Source of the DNA: Ooceraea biroi
Lineage: Eukaryota > Arthropoda > Insecta > Hymenoptera > Formicidae
NCBI RefSeq assembly: GCF_003672135.1
Contig: NC_039506.1
Coordinates: 22,848,497 to 22,912,496, forward strand
Reading direction: 5' to 3'
Length of the DNA: 64,000 bases
The number at the start of each line of letters is the position of its first letter. The first letter of the stretch is position 1. The position numbers were made by a program, and so were the translations under genes. Below, one piece after another: positions 24,811-35,359 of this stretch. The notes beneath the pieces are model-generated. The model did not search any database, was not told where the DNA came from, and saw only the letters and a program-made list of their open reading frames with translations.

Positions 24811-25812
24811 CACAGACTATCCAGGTTTTTCCGTTAAACTTTCACAGTATGTTCTAGAAGCTAACGTAAAAAAAAGTTACATAGGTCCATAAACGCTTTA
24901 TTAAAAAGTTATAGCAAAAATATGAAATATGTAAGAAACACTTTTTCACCTAAGTTTGTATTTCAAAGTATCATCCTCCCATGTCAATAAAAGCTTGATA
25001 TTAATGTAATATTGAATATTGAATTTATCACCCTAGAAATTTCGTTCCGATTTTGCTTCATCTCTGCCGTCGTATCGATAATTCTTTGTATTAGTTGTAT
25101 TAGTTCATCCCTTGTGTTCAATAAACTTTGTTTTTCATTGTGCTCTATAGATAAAAATCTAACGGCGTAAGATCTGGTGACCTTGGAGACCAAGGTATCG
25201 ATCCTCCTCAACCAATCCACCTTTCGGGATGATGTCCATTGTCGTACTTGTCTTTCGTAATGCGCTAGGCATCCATTTAACTGTGTCCTCATGTGTTAGC
25301 GAGATAATAATTTTTACATTTTCCAAAGCAATCGCTAAATCATTGCTGAGAAAGTTAGGAAAAGTATGTGCACTCAAACGTTCTGGCAAGAACTTGGAGT
25401 CAATTAGCATGTTATTGTACATGCCCATCTATACATTACAGTTTATTTGATATTGAAAAGCATATATTTTTCGAACAGCATACGGATTTTCATATGACCA
25501 TACATGATTATTACAAAATTGAAAATGCTGCCTCTAAATGTACTCTCGTCAGTGCATATTCCATAATGTCCTCGACAGGAAAAGCATTTATTATTTGAAT
25601 GATGTTTATCTTATCTGTTTCTTCTTGTTTACTATTTGAAACGATCGAAGGTAATTGTATAACTCAGGTGAAACTTTAAGTGAAAAATTGCTTCTTACAT
25701 ATTTTATATTTTTGCTATAACTGTTCAATAAAGCGTTTATGTAACATTTTTTTCTTATTTCAGCTCATAGAACATACTGTAAAGTTTATACAAAAAAACC
25801 TGGGACACTCTG
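24811..25812. mobile_element. IS630/mariner-type DNA transposon, 1.0 kb, defective
   Basis: Long terminal inverted repeats of about 150 bp at roughly 80% identity share CAGGTTTTT, CAGTATGTTCTA, ATAAACGCTTTATT and GTTATAGCAAAAATAT. The ends CACAGACTATCC and GGGACACTCTG are flanked by TA, as expected for the Tc1/mariner superfamily. The minus strand inside encodes a broken transposase. Confidence 0.85.
24984..25428 (-). pseudogene. Broken DDE transposase (insect IS630-like family)
   Basis: Pieces in different frames, in order on the minus strand, are: KFLPERLSAHTFPNFLSNDL and AIALENV; CLAHYERQVRQW; WIGRGG-like and PRSPDL-like sequence visible near 25180; and RDELIQLIQRI...AEMKQNRNEI at the end. 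These match the order of blocks in the widespread insect transposase carrying the WIGRGGPI-WPARSPDLTPLD motif. At least one frameshift and loss of the N-terminal DNA-binding part make it inactive. Confidence 0.75.
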
Positions 25813-25814
25813 TA

Positions 25815-26157
25815 TGATTATGATTAAACCTTGATTAAATACCTATGATTGGTACATCTATTGCTAGATGTAGTTACATCAGCATGAAATCATGCGTAGA
25901 ATAACGCTTGCATGACAGGTTCTTTTCATTATGTACGAGGCAATTTATCTCTTTAAAAAACGAATTCATATTTTTTCTTCATCCATTGAATACTGAAAAC
26001 AATGTTCACGCGTGTTTATTTGTTTGATATACAAAACTAGAAAAAATTATACAATTTTAACAATGCATTAGTCATTTTAATTTTTTTCAAAAGAGAAGCA
26101 TTAGAATTTTTGGTTTCATTAAACAGAAATATGACAATATCAAGAGATTAGGATTAA
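25815..26157. other. AT-rich spacer
   Basis: Nothing recognised. Confidence 0.6.
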
Positions 26158-27000
26158 TCATCTTATCGGACAAATCTTGCCGATAATTGTTCGATAATCG
26201 ATATCACCGAATATTTCGTCGAGCCATCTTTTCTTTTCCCCTGCTCCATAATCTCTCATTAAAAGTGGCATCGACACCTCGCTTCTGAGACTTCCGTTCG
26301 TCGTGTCCTCGAGAATGACTGAGGACTCACCTCGAAGACCTCGAGTTCCAGCGTGTCGACCTCGACGCTCATCGTCTATCCTACGCAAACTATAAATCCT
26401 CTATAAGGCCAACCTCTTCTTCTTCTGTTGCCTTCTGGCACCTGATCCGTGTCGCTGACGCCGGCGACGAGACGATTTCGTTCCATCCGTTTCGCGCTTC
26501 GCCTCTCATATAGTTCTGCCACTCGGAGCCCATCTTCGTCTCGTCCTCGCGAATCATTGTGGGACCGCATTAGTAGGTCACCGGCTGGCACCTTGCAATC
26601 CTAATTCTTCCACCATGCTCGGTCACCACCGCGTAGTCACCGCCTCCTCCTCCTCCTCCTCTTTCACCACCTGCTCCTCCACTTCCACCACCTCCTTCTC
26701 CTCCACCACCGCCACCGCCACCGCCGCCGCCACCACCACCACCACCACCACCAACACCACCACCACCACAATCACCTCCACCACCACCACCACCACCACC
26801 TCCACCAACACCAGCACCAGCACCAGCACCAGCACCAGCACCAGCACCAGCACCACCACTTGGATGCCGTTTCTTCTCCGTTTTCCGGTCGCGACCCGGT
26901 TGCGGCCCGATCGACATCCTCTCTCCGTAGGAGGGCCGAGTGTTCGGTCACCGCCACCCCCCACTTGGTACACCACTGCAATGAAACACGCGTTTTTCAC
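26158..27000 (-). other. GC-rich island with possible exon encoding a poly-Gly protein
   Basis: On the minus strand an ATG at 26917 opens a 115-codon frame: MSIGPQPGRDRKTEKKRHPS, a Gly/Ala then Gly-rich run of about 70 residues, then DYAVVTEHGGRIRIARCQ and a stop. A second minus-strand frame continues from 26591 to 26376, rich in Arg, Asp and Glu, and there is a good splice donor (GAG|GTGAGT) at 26331/26330. An acceptor-like TTTCATTGCAG precedes it near 26980. It may be a real but unrecognised exon, a 5' UTR, or merely trinucleotide repeat in open frame. No homologue is recognised. Confidence 0.3.
26643..26858. repeat. Compound trinucleotide/hexanucleotide repeat (CCT/CCA/CAGCAC)n
   Basis: The plus strand is a run of CCT, CCA and GCC triplets followed by about seven CAGCAC units. 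The minus strand is correspondingly GGT-rich and could form two-tier G-quadruplexes. Confidence 0.95.
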
Positions 27001-27845
27001 CTGATAAAACGTGATTGTCCGTTCTGATGAGAGATTTCGGAAAATCCAGTTTCTCGCTCTCGTCCAGACACGTTATGAGGATCTTGATTTGCAGAAATTT
27101 TCCAGGGTACAAACGTGAATTTTCTTCTTTCGGCGACAAAAACTCGCGGCATTGTGTTAATAACCTTTCTTGTCGGCGAGATCACTCTGTAAGATATCGT
27201 GGAAATCTAATGTGAAATCGCGAGTAGAAAAAAGCAGTAATATGGACGACAATATAGACGACAACGACGATGAAGAAAATTGCAGTTGGATGATTCACAA
27301 TGTTATATCGCGACGTCCCTGATCAATACATCCCTTATGGTCAAATCTTGCAGTTTTCGAATGAAAATTAATCATGACAATGAAAGATCTTGCACAGAAA
27401 TTTCGTAAAGTTTGATTTATTGCTAACAGTATTCCTCGGGAAAAAAACGTTCATTTCTACCAAGAAACTGGAGCTTCAAATAATGCGAATAGATTGAAAT
27501 TAACTCTCACAAATTATACTCTTTTAATTATCGCGCAATCTTGCAATCGTAGACTAATATAGACCTACAATGAGATGCTACCATGTGCGAGAAACAAAAG
27601 TCACGGTATATTATTATTATTACTATTATCGTTGATCTACTTATATGCGGTAATGCGGTTTGCTCGAAGCCACGCGAGTTAGTTATCTAACTTGCCTTCC
27701 TGATCCTTTTATCAGACAAATATACAGGAAAATTGCGGTTTTTATTCCGTTTCAAACATTCGTCCAATTAAATATATTTAAATCTTTATCGTTAGTCAAA
27801 CTATTATTATTTTTATGTATCGTAATAGTATATATAGTAATATAG
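27001..27845. other. Spacer next to the GC-rich island
   Basis: Mostly AT-rich with no conserved coding sequence. A TTA/TTC microsatellite-like patch lies near 27610-27630. Confidence 0.5.
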
Positions 27846-27847
27846 TA

Positions 27848-28020
27848 ATACAGGCTGAACAAATATTCATCTTTAAAAAGTCATATTTCTAAGCAAATTC
27901 TAAAACGAATGTTTTCTTATAAAATTTTGCCCGAAGCTTTCAGATTTTGGATTGTAATAGCAAAAACAGCCAATCTAAGGTTGGAAACAAAGGGCAGAGG
28001 AAAGAGCAGCATAACTCACC
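27848..28020. mobile_element. Possible single-ended remnant of a Tc1/mariner-like MITE
   Basis: The segment starts TACAGGCTGAAC and contains AAACGAATGTTTTCTTATAA and AAATTTTGCC. This resembles the left end of the snap-back element at 34904 (TACAGGGTGTCC, then AAACGAATGTTCCTCTTGC and AAAATGTCG). Only one end is seen. Inference by eye. Confidence 0.4.
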
Positions 28021-29423
28021 GTCAGAAGCGAATGCCCGCTACAATCAACTAATGCACTGATCATTACACGTAATAGTATTCAATATTATGATAAATTCCG
28101 TTAATTTATTTGAGTGTAAATAAAATATTCAAATTGATAAAATACAAAAGTAATATAACGAATATTATTATCTACATTTTTGGAAATACAAGTTTTATTT
28201 CACTTAAATTACGGTTTATATTCTGTATTAATTTTTTATAAATTAAAATACAGAATAACAAATGTAGATAAAGTGCTTCTCGTTAAAAGTTCTATAGTTA
28301 ATAAAAAGTTCTATAAAATAATAAGAAGTTTGAATTTATTATTATCAGATATTTCCAGTTTAGAAGAATCATATTAAAGACAATATATAGTTCTAAATAT
28401 TTTTATTGTGTATATTGATTATTGTTGCTTTAAACTTCATATAAATAAATATCAATTATATTAAGATTTTTCGAAAAAAATTTTAATTTTATCCCATATA
28501 TATTATATATTTCTACTTGTAAGATTTCTAACAAGATAAATGGGCAATTTTTGCAAAAGTAATTATTTTACAAGATTGAAAATAAGTAAATTAAGTAATT
28601 CAGATAAGGTAATTAAATCATTAGGAAATGTATAGTAGAAATTTCTGTGTAAATTGTGAAATGATAGCCGCAATTTGTGAAACATAAACGATTCGTAATA
28701 ATAATTTACGTCAGACACGCAACACGCATAGTGAATGTCGGATTTCTATTCTCAGACTTAAGTAGATGTTTCTTACTCGCAAAAACATGTCAAAGAGGAA
28801 AAAAGGTTTTGCAATGCATACTTAAGTCCACCCACGTATATGCTAACCGCCGTGTTTGTGAATCGGTATAATAAAAAAAAAAAACAGTTTTATTATATAA
28901 ATTGACCCTAAGCTATCGATTAAGCCTATTATGAACTTGATCGATTCAGGCGTTACTACGATCTCATAATTGACGATGCGCTCAACTAGTTGCTTCGCGT
29001 ATAATAGCCACGAGCGCCTTGATGCCGTGCGCGCTTCGCGTGTGTACTAGGCGCGAGACATTACCGTATCTCTTGATAAAAGCAAGCGGATAACAGCGGT
29101 ATAGTGTCTTGTTCAGTAGACACTTTCAAACTAATCGTCTTCTAACTAAAATTGCGCGAGTGAAAACGCGCGTGATATCGTTTTGTTTCACACCCTTGCA
29201 CTCTTCACACTATTTCAGCGGCTGTCTCACGCGTGCAACGATGCAACAATTCGACAATCGACGCACAAAAAGAAAACGAACGCATGCATATTTCAACTGG
29301 TTTGTTTAAGTGCGAAAATTTGCATATTATGTATTCAATTTATGTATTATTTATTTAATATACGTATTATATATTATATTATGTATTGTTTCAATTGTAA
29401 GTATTACTAGTGCAAACAAAATA
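28021..29423. other. AT-rich spacer with a CpG-richer patch
   Basis: No gene recognised. The part at 28960-29230 is richer in CpG and includes the dispersed motif at 29053-29079. It may be the promoter side of the decayed hAT element that follows. Confidence 0.5.
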
Positions 29424-30570
29424 TGTCGTCCAGTAAAGAATTGATGTGTGACGATGAGAAAGGAAACACTAATGAAACTCTTAAGAGCCACCAAAAGAAA
29501 CACAAATACAGTTCAATACGTCTGAGGATGAGGACGACGATGAAGAGGGTGGCTTGTTAATAACTTTGAGTCCTCCCTCTGTAGAAGAAGTTACAAATTA
29601 TAGAGATCTTATTACGAAGGTGCGAAAAGCTGTGAAGATTTTTAAAAAATCGCCGACAAAAAATGACATTTATTTACAGAAATATGTGCAGGAAGAACAC
29701 GGCAAAAGCTTGACAATTGATTTTAAATTGTAAGACTCATTGAAACCATCTACTTAACATGTTAAAACGCTTTCATAGCCTAAGATTGTGCATAAGCAAA
29801 GGTTTGCTTGACTTAGAATCAGAAATACATTTCACCGGTGAAGAGTGGTCCAAAATAAATGATTTAAAGTTATGCCTGGAACCAGTTAAGCTGGATTTCG
29901 AAGTAATATATGCAGAAGAGATTCAACTCTGATTAGCGCAGAAACAACTTTTCGTTTTACAGTGGAAAAATTGGATAAGCAATCTACTCTTCTGAGCACT
30001 CATTTAGCCACAGGCATTTCGTGAGAGGATGGGACAACGTCGCATCGATTTAACTGGAGCATTAATTTATTTGCAAAATCCAAATAAATTTGAACATGAT
30101 TCGAAAAATTCAAAAGATACTGCCTACAAAAACTGTAATACGCAAAAAAATAAAAAATCTATTAGAAAGAGTTCTCAGTAATACACGCGGGGATAATAAT
30201 CTAACAATAAGTAAGTTCGATACTGCATCTACTTCCGAAGATCAAGATATTCAAGACAAACAACAGCCTAATTTATCCTTACAAGAAGAGTTAGAGTTCA
30301 AATTGCAAAAAGACTATTTCAAGTAATTGAATCAAAAGGTTGGTCAGAAGATAGTGATAAAGTTTTAAACTAGGTTTTAAAGAAAGAAATGAGTGCCTCC
30401 GAAAGCGATGGCACAAGGGGAAACTATTTACACGTGGCTTATGAATATTTATTGACTATTATCCGCAAGTGTAGAGGCTGAACGAGCTTTTTCCGCCGCA
30501 GGACATATTTATAATGATTTGAGGAACACCCTGGGGGATGAAATAATTAATAGATACTCTGCTTTTTGAG
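29424..30570 (+). pseudogene. Decayed hAT transposase
   Basis: Fragments in changing plus-strand frames follow the family order: RDLITKVRKAVKIFKKSP, KYVQEEHGKSL, EIHFTGEEW and CLEPVKLDF, ISAETTFRFTVEKLDKQS, and finally the C-terminal dimerisation motif VEAERAFSAAGHIYNDLRNT followed by INRYSAF. Several stop codons and frameshifts separate the pieces and the middle appears deleted, so it is inactive. A possible 3' terminus, GGGATTGCAATCCCTA, ends at 30819. No matching left end was found. Confidence 0.85.
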
Positions 30571-30803
30571 ATCATATTTTCAAAATTCTACAAATTGTTA
30601 ATTAAAATTGTTTTATAATATTGTTTATTAATTGTTATTTGGTATTATTAATTGTGTTTATAATATTGTTTATTAATTAATTGTTTTAGAATATTAATTA
30701 AAGATGATTATACCAGTAAATAAAATTTGTTTCCCTAATTGTATATAGTTTCACGAGATTCCGCGAGATTGAAAATAATTCCGTGGGATTGAAAAAATGA
30801 CGC

Positions 30804-30819
30804 GGGATTGCAATCCCTA
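30804..30819. mobile_element. Probable 3' end of the decayed hAT element
   Basis: Repeated GGGATTG units (30745-30819) end in GGGATTGCAATCCCTA, a TAGGG-type hAT terminus. It is assigned by position after the transposase dimerisation domain. Confidence 0.5.
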
Positions 30820-31033
30820 TACATTTATCAACATATTTTAGATTTATTTACCTATTATATCTGTGTATTAAATAATACATGTAATAGATATTATATGTAT
30901 GTTGCACGATTTTTGAAATTGATTCTCTATTATTGTCGATTATCGCATACTTAGTTAATACCGTATCATTAAGTTCATCATGAGATAGATTCATTAACAT
31001 GGTTTTAAATACGAATTCTGACAAACGCACATA

Positions 31034-31244
31034 TTGGATTGACCGGAAAGTTCATGTCGATCTCCTTAGGAAAATTTAAAGACAAAACGCTTCATTAAGA
31101 ATTAATATTACAAAGTTTTGCGTCTGATTCTGTCAAAAACTCGCACGTACCTTCCGATAACGCAAAACTATTAATTCTTAATGCAGAGTTTTGCGTTTGA
31201 ATTTTGAACTAAGGAGATTGACATGGACTTTCCAATCAACCAAA
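31034..31244. mobile_element. Mariner-derived MITE, 211 bp
   Basis: The ends TTGGATTGACCGGAAAGTTC (left) and, inverted, GGAAAGTCCATGTCAATCTC (right) form terminal repeats of about 35 bp flanked by TA. The ends look like those of mariner elements. There is also an internal inverted pair around AGTTTTGCGT and ATTAATTCTTAA. No transposase remains. Confidence 0.85.
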
Positions 31245-31284
31245 TATATTTCACGTACTTAAAAGTGCAAATGTTAGCATTGCC

Positions 31285-31540
31285 GATTCTAACGATCGTC
31301 GTTTGAATAGAAAAAGGAAAAAAGCGAAGTCTAAACAGAGAAAGGAAAAATCGGACACAGAATTTCAATTTCAAGAAGATATAACTCCAATGTAAAAACG
31401 AAAGATTTAATCGATATTTCTCAATCAACTAGAGTAAATTAGTTTTTTAATTCCGGCATGGATAGATTTTGCCGAAAACCGTCTCTCTAAGCAATACAGG
31501 AGTTAAAATTTAATTGGCGTTTTTTGCTTAACCAAAACAA
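31285..31540 (+). repeat. Direct duplication, copy 1
   Basis: It shares AACGATCGTCGTT, AGAAAGGRAAA, AAAGATTTAATCGATATTTC, AGTAAATTA and TAATYGGCGTT in the same order with the copy at about 31928-32190. The copies are diverged, roughly 80% identical by eye. Confidence 0.7.
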
Positions 31541-31927
31541 ATTAATTTTCCATTTCCAGAATCATGTTAGAGCGTTTTGAATAGGGACCTATATATTATA
31601 TACATGTATAATATTCTCAGTCGAGAATCATATAATTGCATTTCATTAAATGCACAACCGAAATATGGAATAAACTTTCCCGCGCTCATTATTATCTTCG
31701 CCTTTTTTTCATCTTCTCCGAGAAAAAAAAATTGCGTTGATCTTACGTTTCCCGAAATAAAACTAAACTCCTCGCTGTATTCCGAGATTTTCTTGACCAC
31801 AAGGGATGATCCTCGATTTCAATACCCAATGTCAGTGCTTTTTTTTTCATCGTCATTATATTATCCCTGCGAGATAACTTCCTTTCACTGTCGCGTTTTT
31901 CACTACGAAGATACTCCCTCGTCGACG

Positions 31928-32190
31928 TTGTCGATTTTAACGATCGTCGTTCGGATACAGAAAGGGAAACAGCAAAAGCGAGACTGAGAAGAAGCAAAAA
32001 TATCAGACGAGAGAGAATTCCAATTTCAGGAAAACACAACTCCGATGTAAAAATGAAAGATTTAATCGATATTTCTCAACTAACCAAAGTAAATTAATTC
32101 TTTGCATCGGCAAATTTTGCTGAAAACTTCATCTCTTTAAATAATAGAAGAGTTAAAATTTAATCGGCGTTCCTTGCTTGACTAAAACAA
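31928..32190 (+). repeat. Direct duplication, copy 2
   Basis: Partner of the copy at about 31285-31540, in the same order and orientation. Confidence 0.7.
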
Positions 32191-32519
32191 TTAAACCTAA
32201 TTTTTTATTTCCAATTAAATTCATGAATTAATTAACCTACATAGAACAAAAATAAAGATTTGACATTATTAATTTAATTAACGTATTAAATTAATGAAAG
32301 AATTTTTCATTTTCAAGACCTAATAATGACTCGCCAATTGTAATTAAATTCCACAGAGATTACAAAACTAGAATCTCAATCGGCATCTCTTCACGACTAG
32401 AGCAAATTTTTATTATTCGAATAAATCTTCCAATTGCTTGATCTTTACCTACTACATTACTATTTTCCAAAAACAGTATTTCAAGCAAAGGAAGAGGAAA
32501 AGAGAGAACAGGAGAAGGC

Positions 32520-33745
32520 AAGAGGACAATTTATGTACACACACGCACACGTACGCACGCGCGCGCGCCTTTGCCGCGCACGCGCGTGTGTTCGCTGCAC
32601 ATAGCGACGACGTACAGAGCATATACAAACGTCCGAGAGGCTTTTAAACGGCGATCGATCGCTGTCACGTAGAGGTCAACGTTGGCTGTCTTATGCGTAT
32701 ACGCGGGGAAGGACCATGACTAATGCATACCGAAACGTTAGGAGCGTTACATAGCATAGCCATAGCCTAAGAAATAATCCTTCGTCCACTCGCGTTCCTA
32801 AAGTAAAGATCGACTATTAAGGGCGCAATAACGTCGGCAAACGTAACAGCGAATCCTCGTCATTTTAGTATCCACTAACGCCATACCGCGCACTCGTTTC
32901 ACCACAATCGACCATCGATCCACTGCGATTAATTAAAAACATGTACGATAGTCAACGACGCGGATCACGTCGGGACGAGTGTCTGCGGTTGACTACATTG
33001 TTGCGCATTGATATCAAGAGGGTTCGTGAGGTACCGTTCCCATGCTTCCTCTCGTTTCTTTCTCCCAACCGCAAAAGGTGTCTTTTACTTGGGAAGTTAC
33101 AAGTAAATCAGTCGGCGTCTGGGCGGATCACTTCCGTCCTCTTTCACTTCACGTTGCGCACTCGACATCGTCATCCGCGCACAACTGTCATCACCATTAT
33201 CACCGTTACACCATCATCAACCATCATTACTGTCACCGCCGTCATCGGCCCCCGAGCACTACCGGGCACATCAGCGATCGCAACAATCCTTAGGCCGGCT
33301 GCCCAAACGGCGATACTTAGAACTCATAACGCGAACTCACATTCGGGACGACACGCGGGCCACCGTGACACAGACAGCCGCAGCAACGATCGTGATCACG
33401 ATCACGAATCAGCCATCTCGGTTGCGGGCTAAAAAATCACGGCGGTTGAAGGTGTACACAGTGCAAGAGAACGGTTTAGTACGGTGCACATGAAAACAGG
33501 GGTGGTTGGTTTGTTGGTTGGCTGTCAGGCCAGTTGCTCCGGTGTCTCAAGATGCGCGATATTAAGGCGTCGCCAACACGACGGCGCCACACGACGCTGC
33601 GACGCCGGTGGCGGCGCGGCGAAAATTCGAGATGTCGACGGCGACGGCGACGACGAGGGCGATGACGACGATGCCGAGCGTCGAATGGTTGCTTCAGGGA
33701 TAAAGAGGGTTGCTGCTGCATTGACGGTGGTGAAGCGCAGCTAGC
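32520..33745. promoter_or_regulatory. GC/CpG-rich island, possible promoter or untranslated exon
   Basis: GC content rises sharply over the AT-rich surroundings. The island contains a CA/CG dinucleotide tract (about 32537-32590), His/Thr-rich chance frames from CAT/CAC/ATC repeats (33150-33260), and GAC/GGC-rich sequence (33590-33690). Long frames are open on both strands but show no recognisable domain. This pattern is common for 5' UTR or promoter regions in hymenopterans. Confidence 0.35.
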
Positions 33746-34901
33746 GATGAGAGATTGGCTGTAGGGAAATCGATCAATCGAACTTCTCGGCAATTGCGCG
33801 CATCGCGCACAACTTGTACGAATACAAATTCGAACCGTTCAAAGGCACGGTGGAATATGCGAGTCGGTAAAAATAAAATTCTGCTTTGCAACAGCAATAG
33901 TTGTGAACGAAACAAATGGTGATAAATTGATTATTAGTTATTCCGTAGAATATACTAATTATATCAAATTTAATTAATTATATTTATCTATTATGTTATG
34001 TAAATTAATTTTTTATAATTAATTAATATTTTTGTGTATAAATAATTTTTACAGAAGTAAAAATTAGTCTCTCTACGTAGTCTATGGAAAAAGTTTGAAT
34101 AGATGAATGATTGGTTTGCATTGAATTTGATGCTTGACGGATATTCCTCATTTTCGAATAGATGCATGATTTCGAATGATTGTTACAATGAATGTAATTG
34201 AGAAATCTCAGCGACTATCTCTTTCAAATTGATGCTATTTTCTTTAAAATTATTTTCATTTTCACGTGTAAAACAAAAAGAAATATGCAGTCTGACCAAA
34301 AACAATGACGATCGATTTTTGTATTTTCGCAATAGAATGCACTGTGTTCTACTGGCACACAATATTATTTTTTCAAATGTTTCTCAACGTTAACATGATG
34401 AACAAAATTTAAAGTTTAGACATCTAATCTCAATAATAATTATCTTCTTAATAATAAACATGAGTAAATAGCAATTAACTCTATTATTTTTTAAATAAAT
34501 AAAACAATGTGACTAATGCATCTGCTATCATTCTGCTAGAACACTTAACGAGAAAATAACGAAATAGTATTCAACGAGCAGTTGAATATTGGAAAAGATT
34601 ATGCCGTAATAAATGCGTGGGCGGAGAAACCTAACTCTCTCGTGAAAATATAGCCTTCTGATCAAGGGTTGAAAAAGGTTGAAAGCTAAAAGTTGCGTAA
34701 AAGAGTCATTTTATCGGCTAACTTTAAAAGGATATGATTCAAACGAAGATAAGATTAAGATAACACACTAGTGATAAATTATTCAAGACCGATTACATGT
34801 GCTAAAGCCTCATAATTTTTTGTTTATATATTCGATTGTAAAATTAGTTAATTTAGTCAAATTTTTTAAACTTTACATATTTTACATATAGATTCATTAT
34901 A
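33746..34901. other. AT-rich spacer
   Basis: Nothing recognised. Confidence 0.6.
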
Positions 34902-34903
34902 TA

Positions 34904-35335
34904 CAGGGTGTCCCAGACCTACCGTACCACCGGTTAATGGTAGATTTCTGAGGTGATTCTGAAACGAATGTTCCTCTTGCAAAATGTCGAGGATGGCGTA
35001 GTTTCGGCGCTACGAAGGGTTGTAGTTATCCTATCCTTGTGTAGAATTTTCCCGCGTTCAGTGACGGTGGGTCGAAGGGGTCCCTCGCATCGCGCACACT
35101 TCAATTTGATCTTAATTTTTCGCGGCTGTTCAAATTGAAGTGTGCGCGATGCGAGGGACCCCTTCGACCCACCGTCACTGAACGCGGGAAAATTCTACAC
35201 AAGGATAGGATAACTACAACCCTTCGTAGCGCCGAAACTACGCTACCCTCGACATTTTGCAAGAGGAACATTCGTCTCAGAATCACCTCAGGAATCTACC
35301 ATTAACCGGTGGTACGGTAGGTCTGGGACACCCTG
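34904..35335. mobile_element. Snap-back (foldback) MITE, 432 bp, nearly perfect palindrome
   Basis: Two 206-bp arms (34904-35109 and 35130-35335) are inverted copies with about four mismatches, around a 20-bp loop. The ends CAGGGTGTCCC/GGGACACCCTG are flanked by TA, inside a TA-rich target that continues as a TA microsatellite on the right. It has no transposase. The end sequence is related to that of the 1-kb element at 24811-25812, a candidate source of the mobilising enzyme. Confidence 0.95.
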
Positions 35336-35356
35336 TATATATATATATATATATAT
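35336..35356. repeat. (TA)n microsatellite at MITE target
   Basis: About ten TA units directly after the right end of the snap-back element, consistent with insertion into a TA-rich site. Confidence 0.9.
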
Positions 35357-35359
35357 GTA

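Larger units (their letters stand above)
31245..32520. other. AT-rich spacer with an internally duplicated segment
   Basis: No gene recognised. About 31285-31470 and 31925-32110 are similar in the same orientation (for example ACGATCGTCGTT...GAATAG/GATACAG, then AAAGATTTAATCGATATTTCTC in both). This indicates an old direct duplication about 640 bp apart. Confidence 0.6.

Noticed and set aside
32941..33432. 163-codon plus-strand frame rich in His, Thr and Arg
   Set aside because: It arises from CAT/CAC/ATC repeats in a CpG island, with open frames on the other strand too and no recognisable domain.
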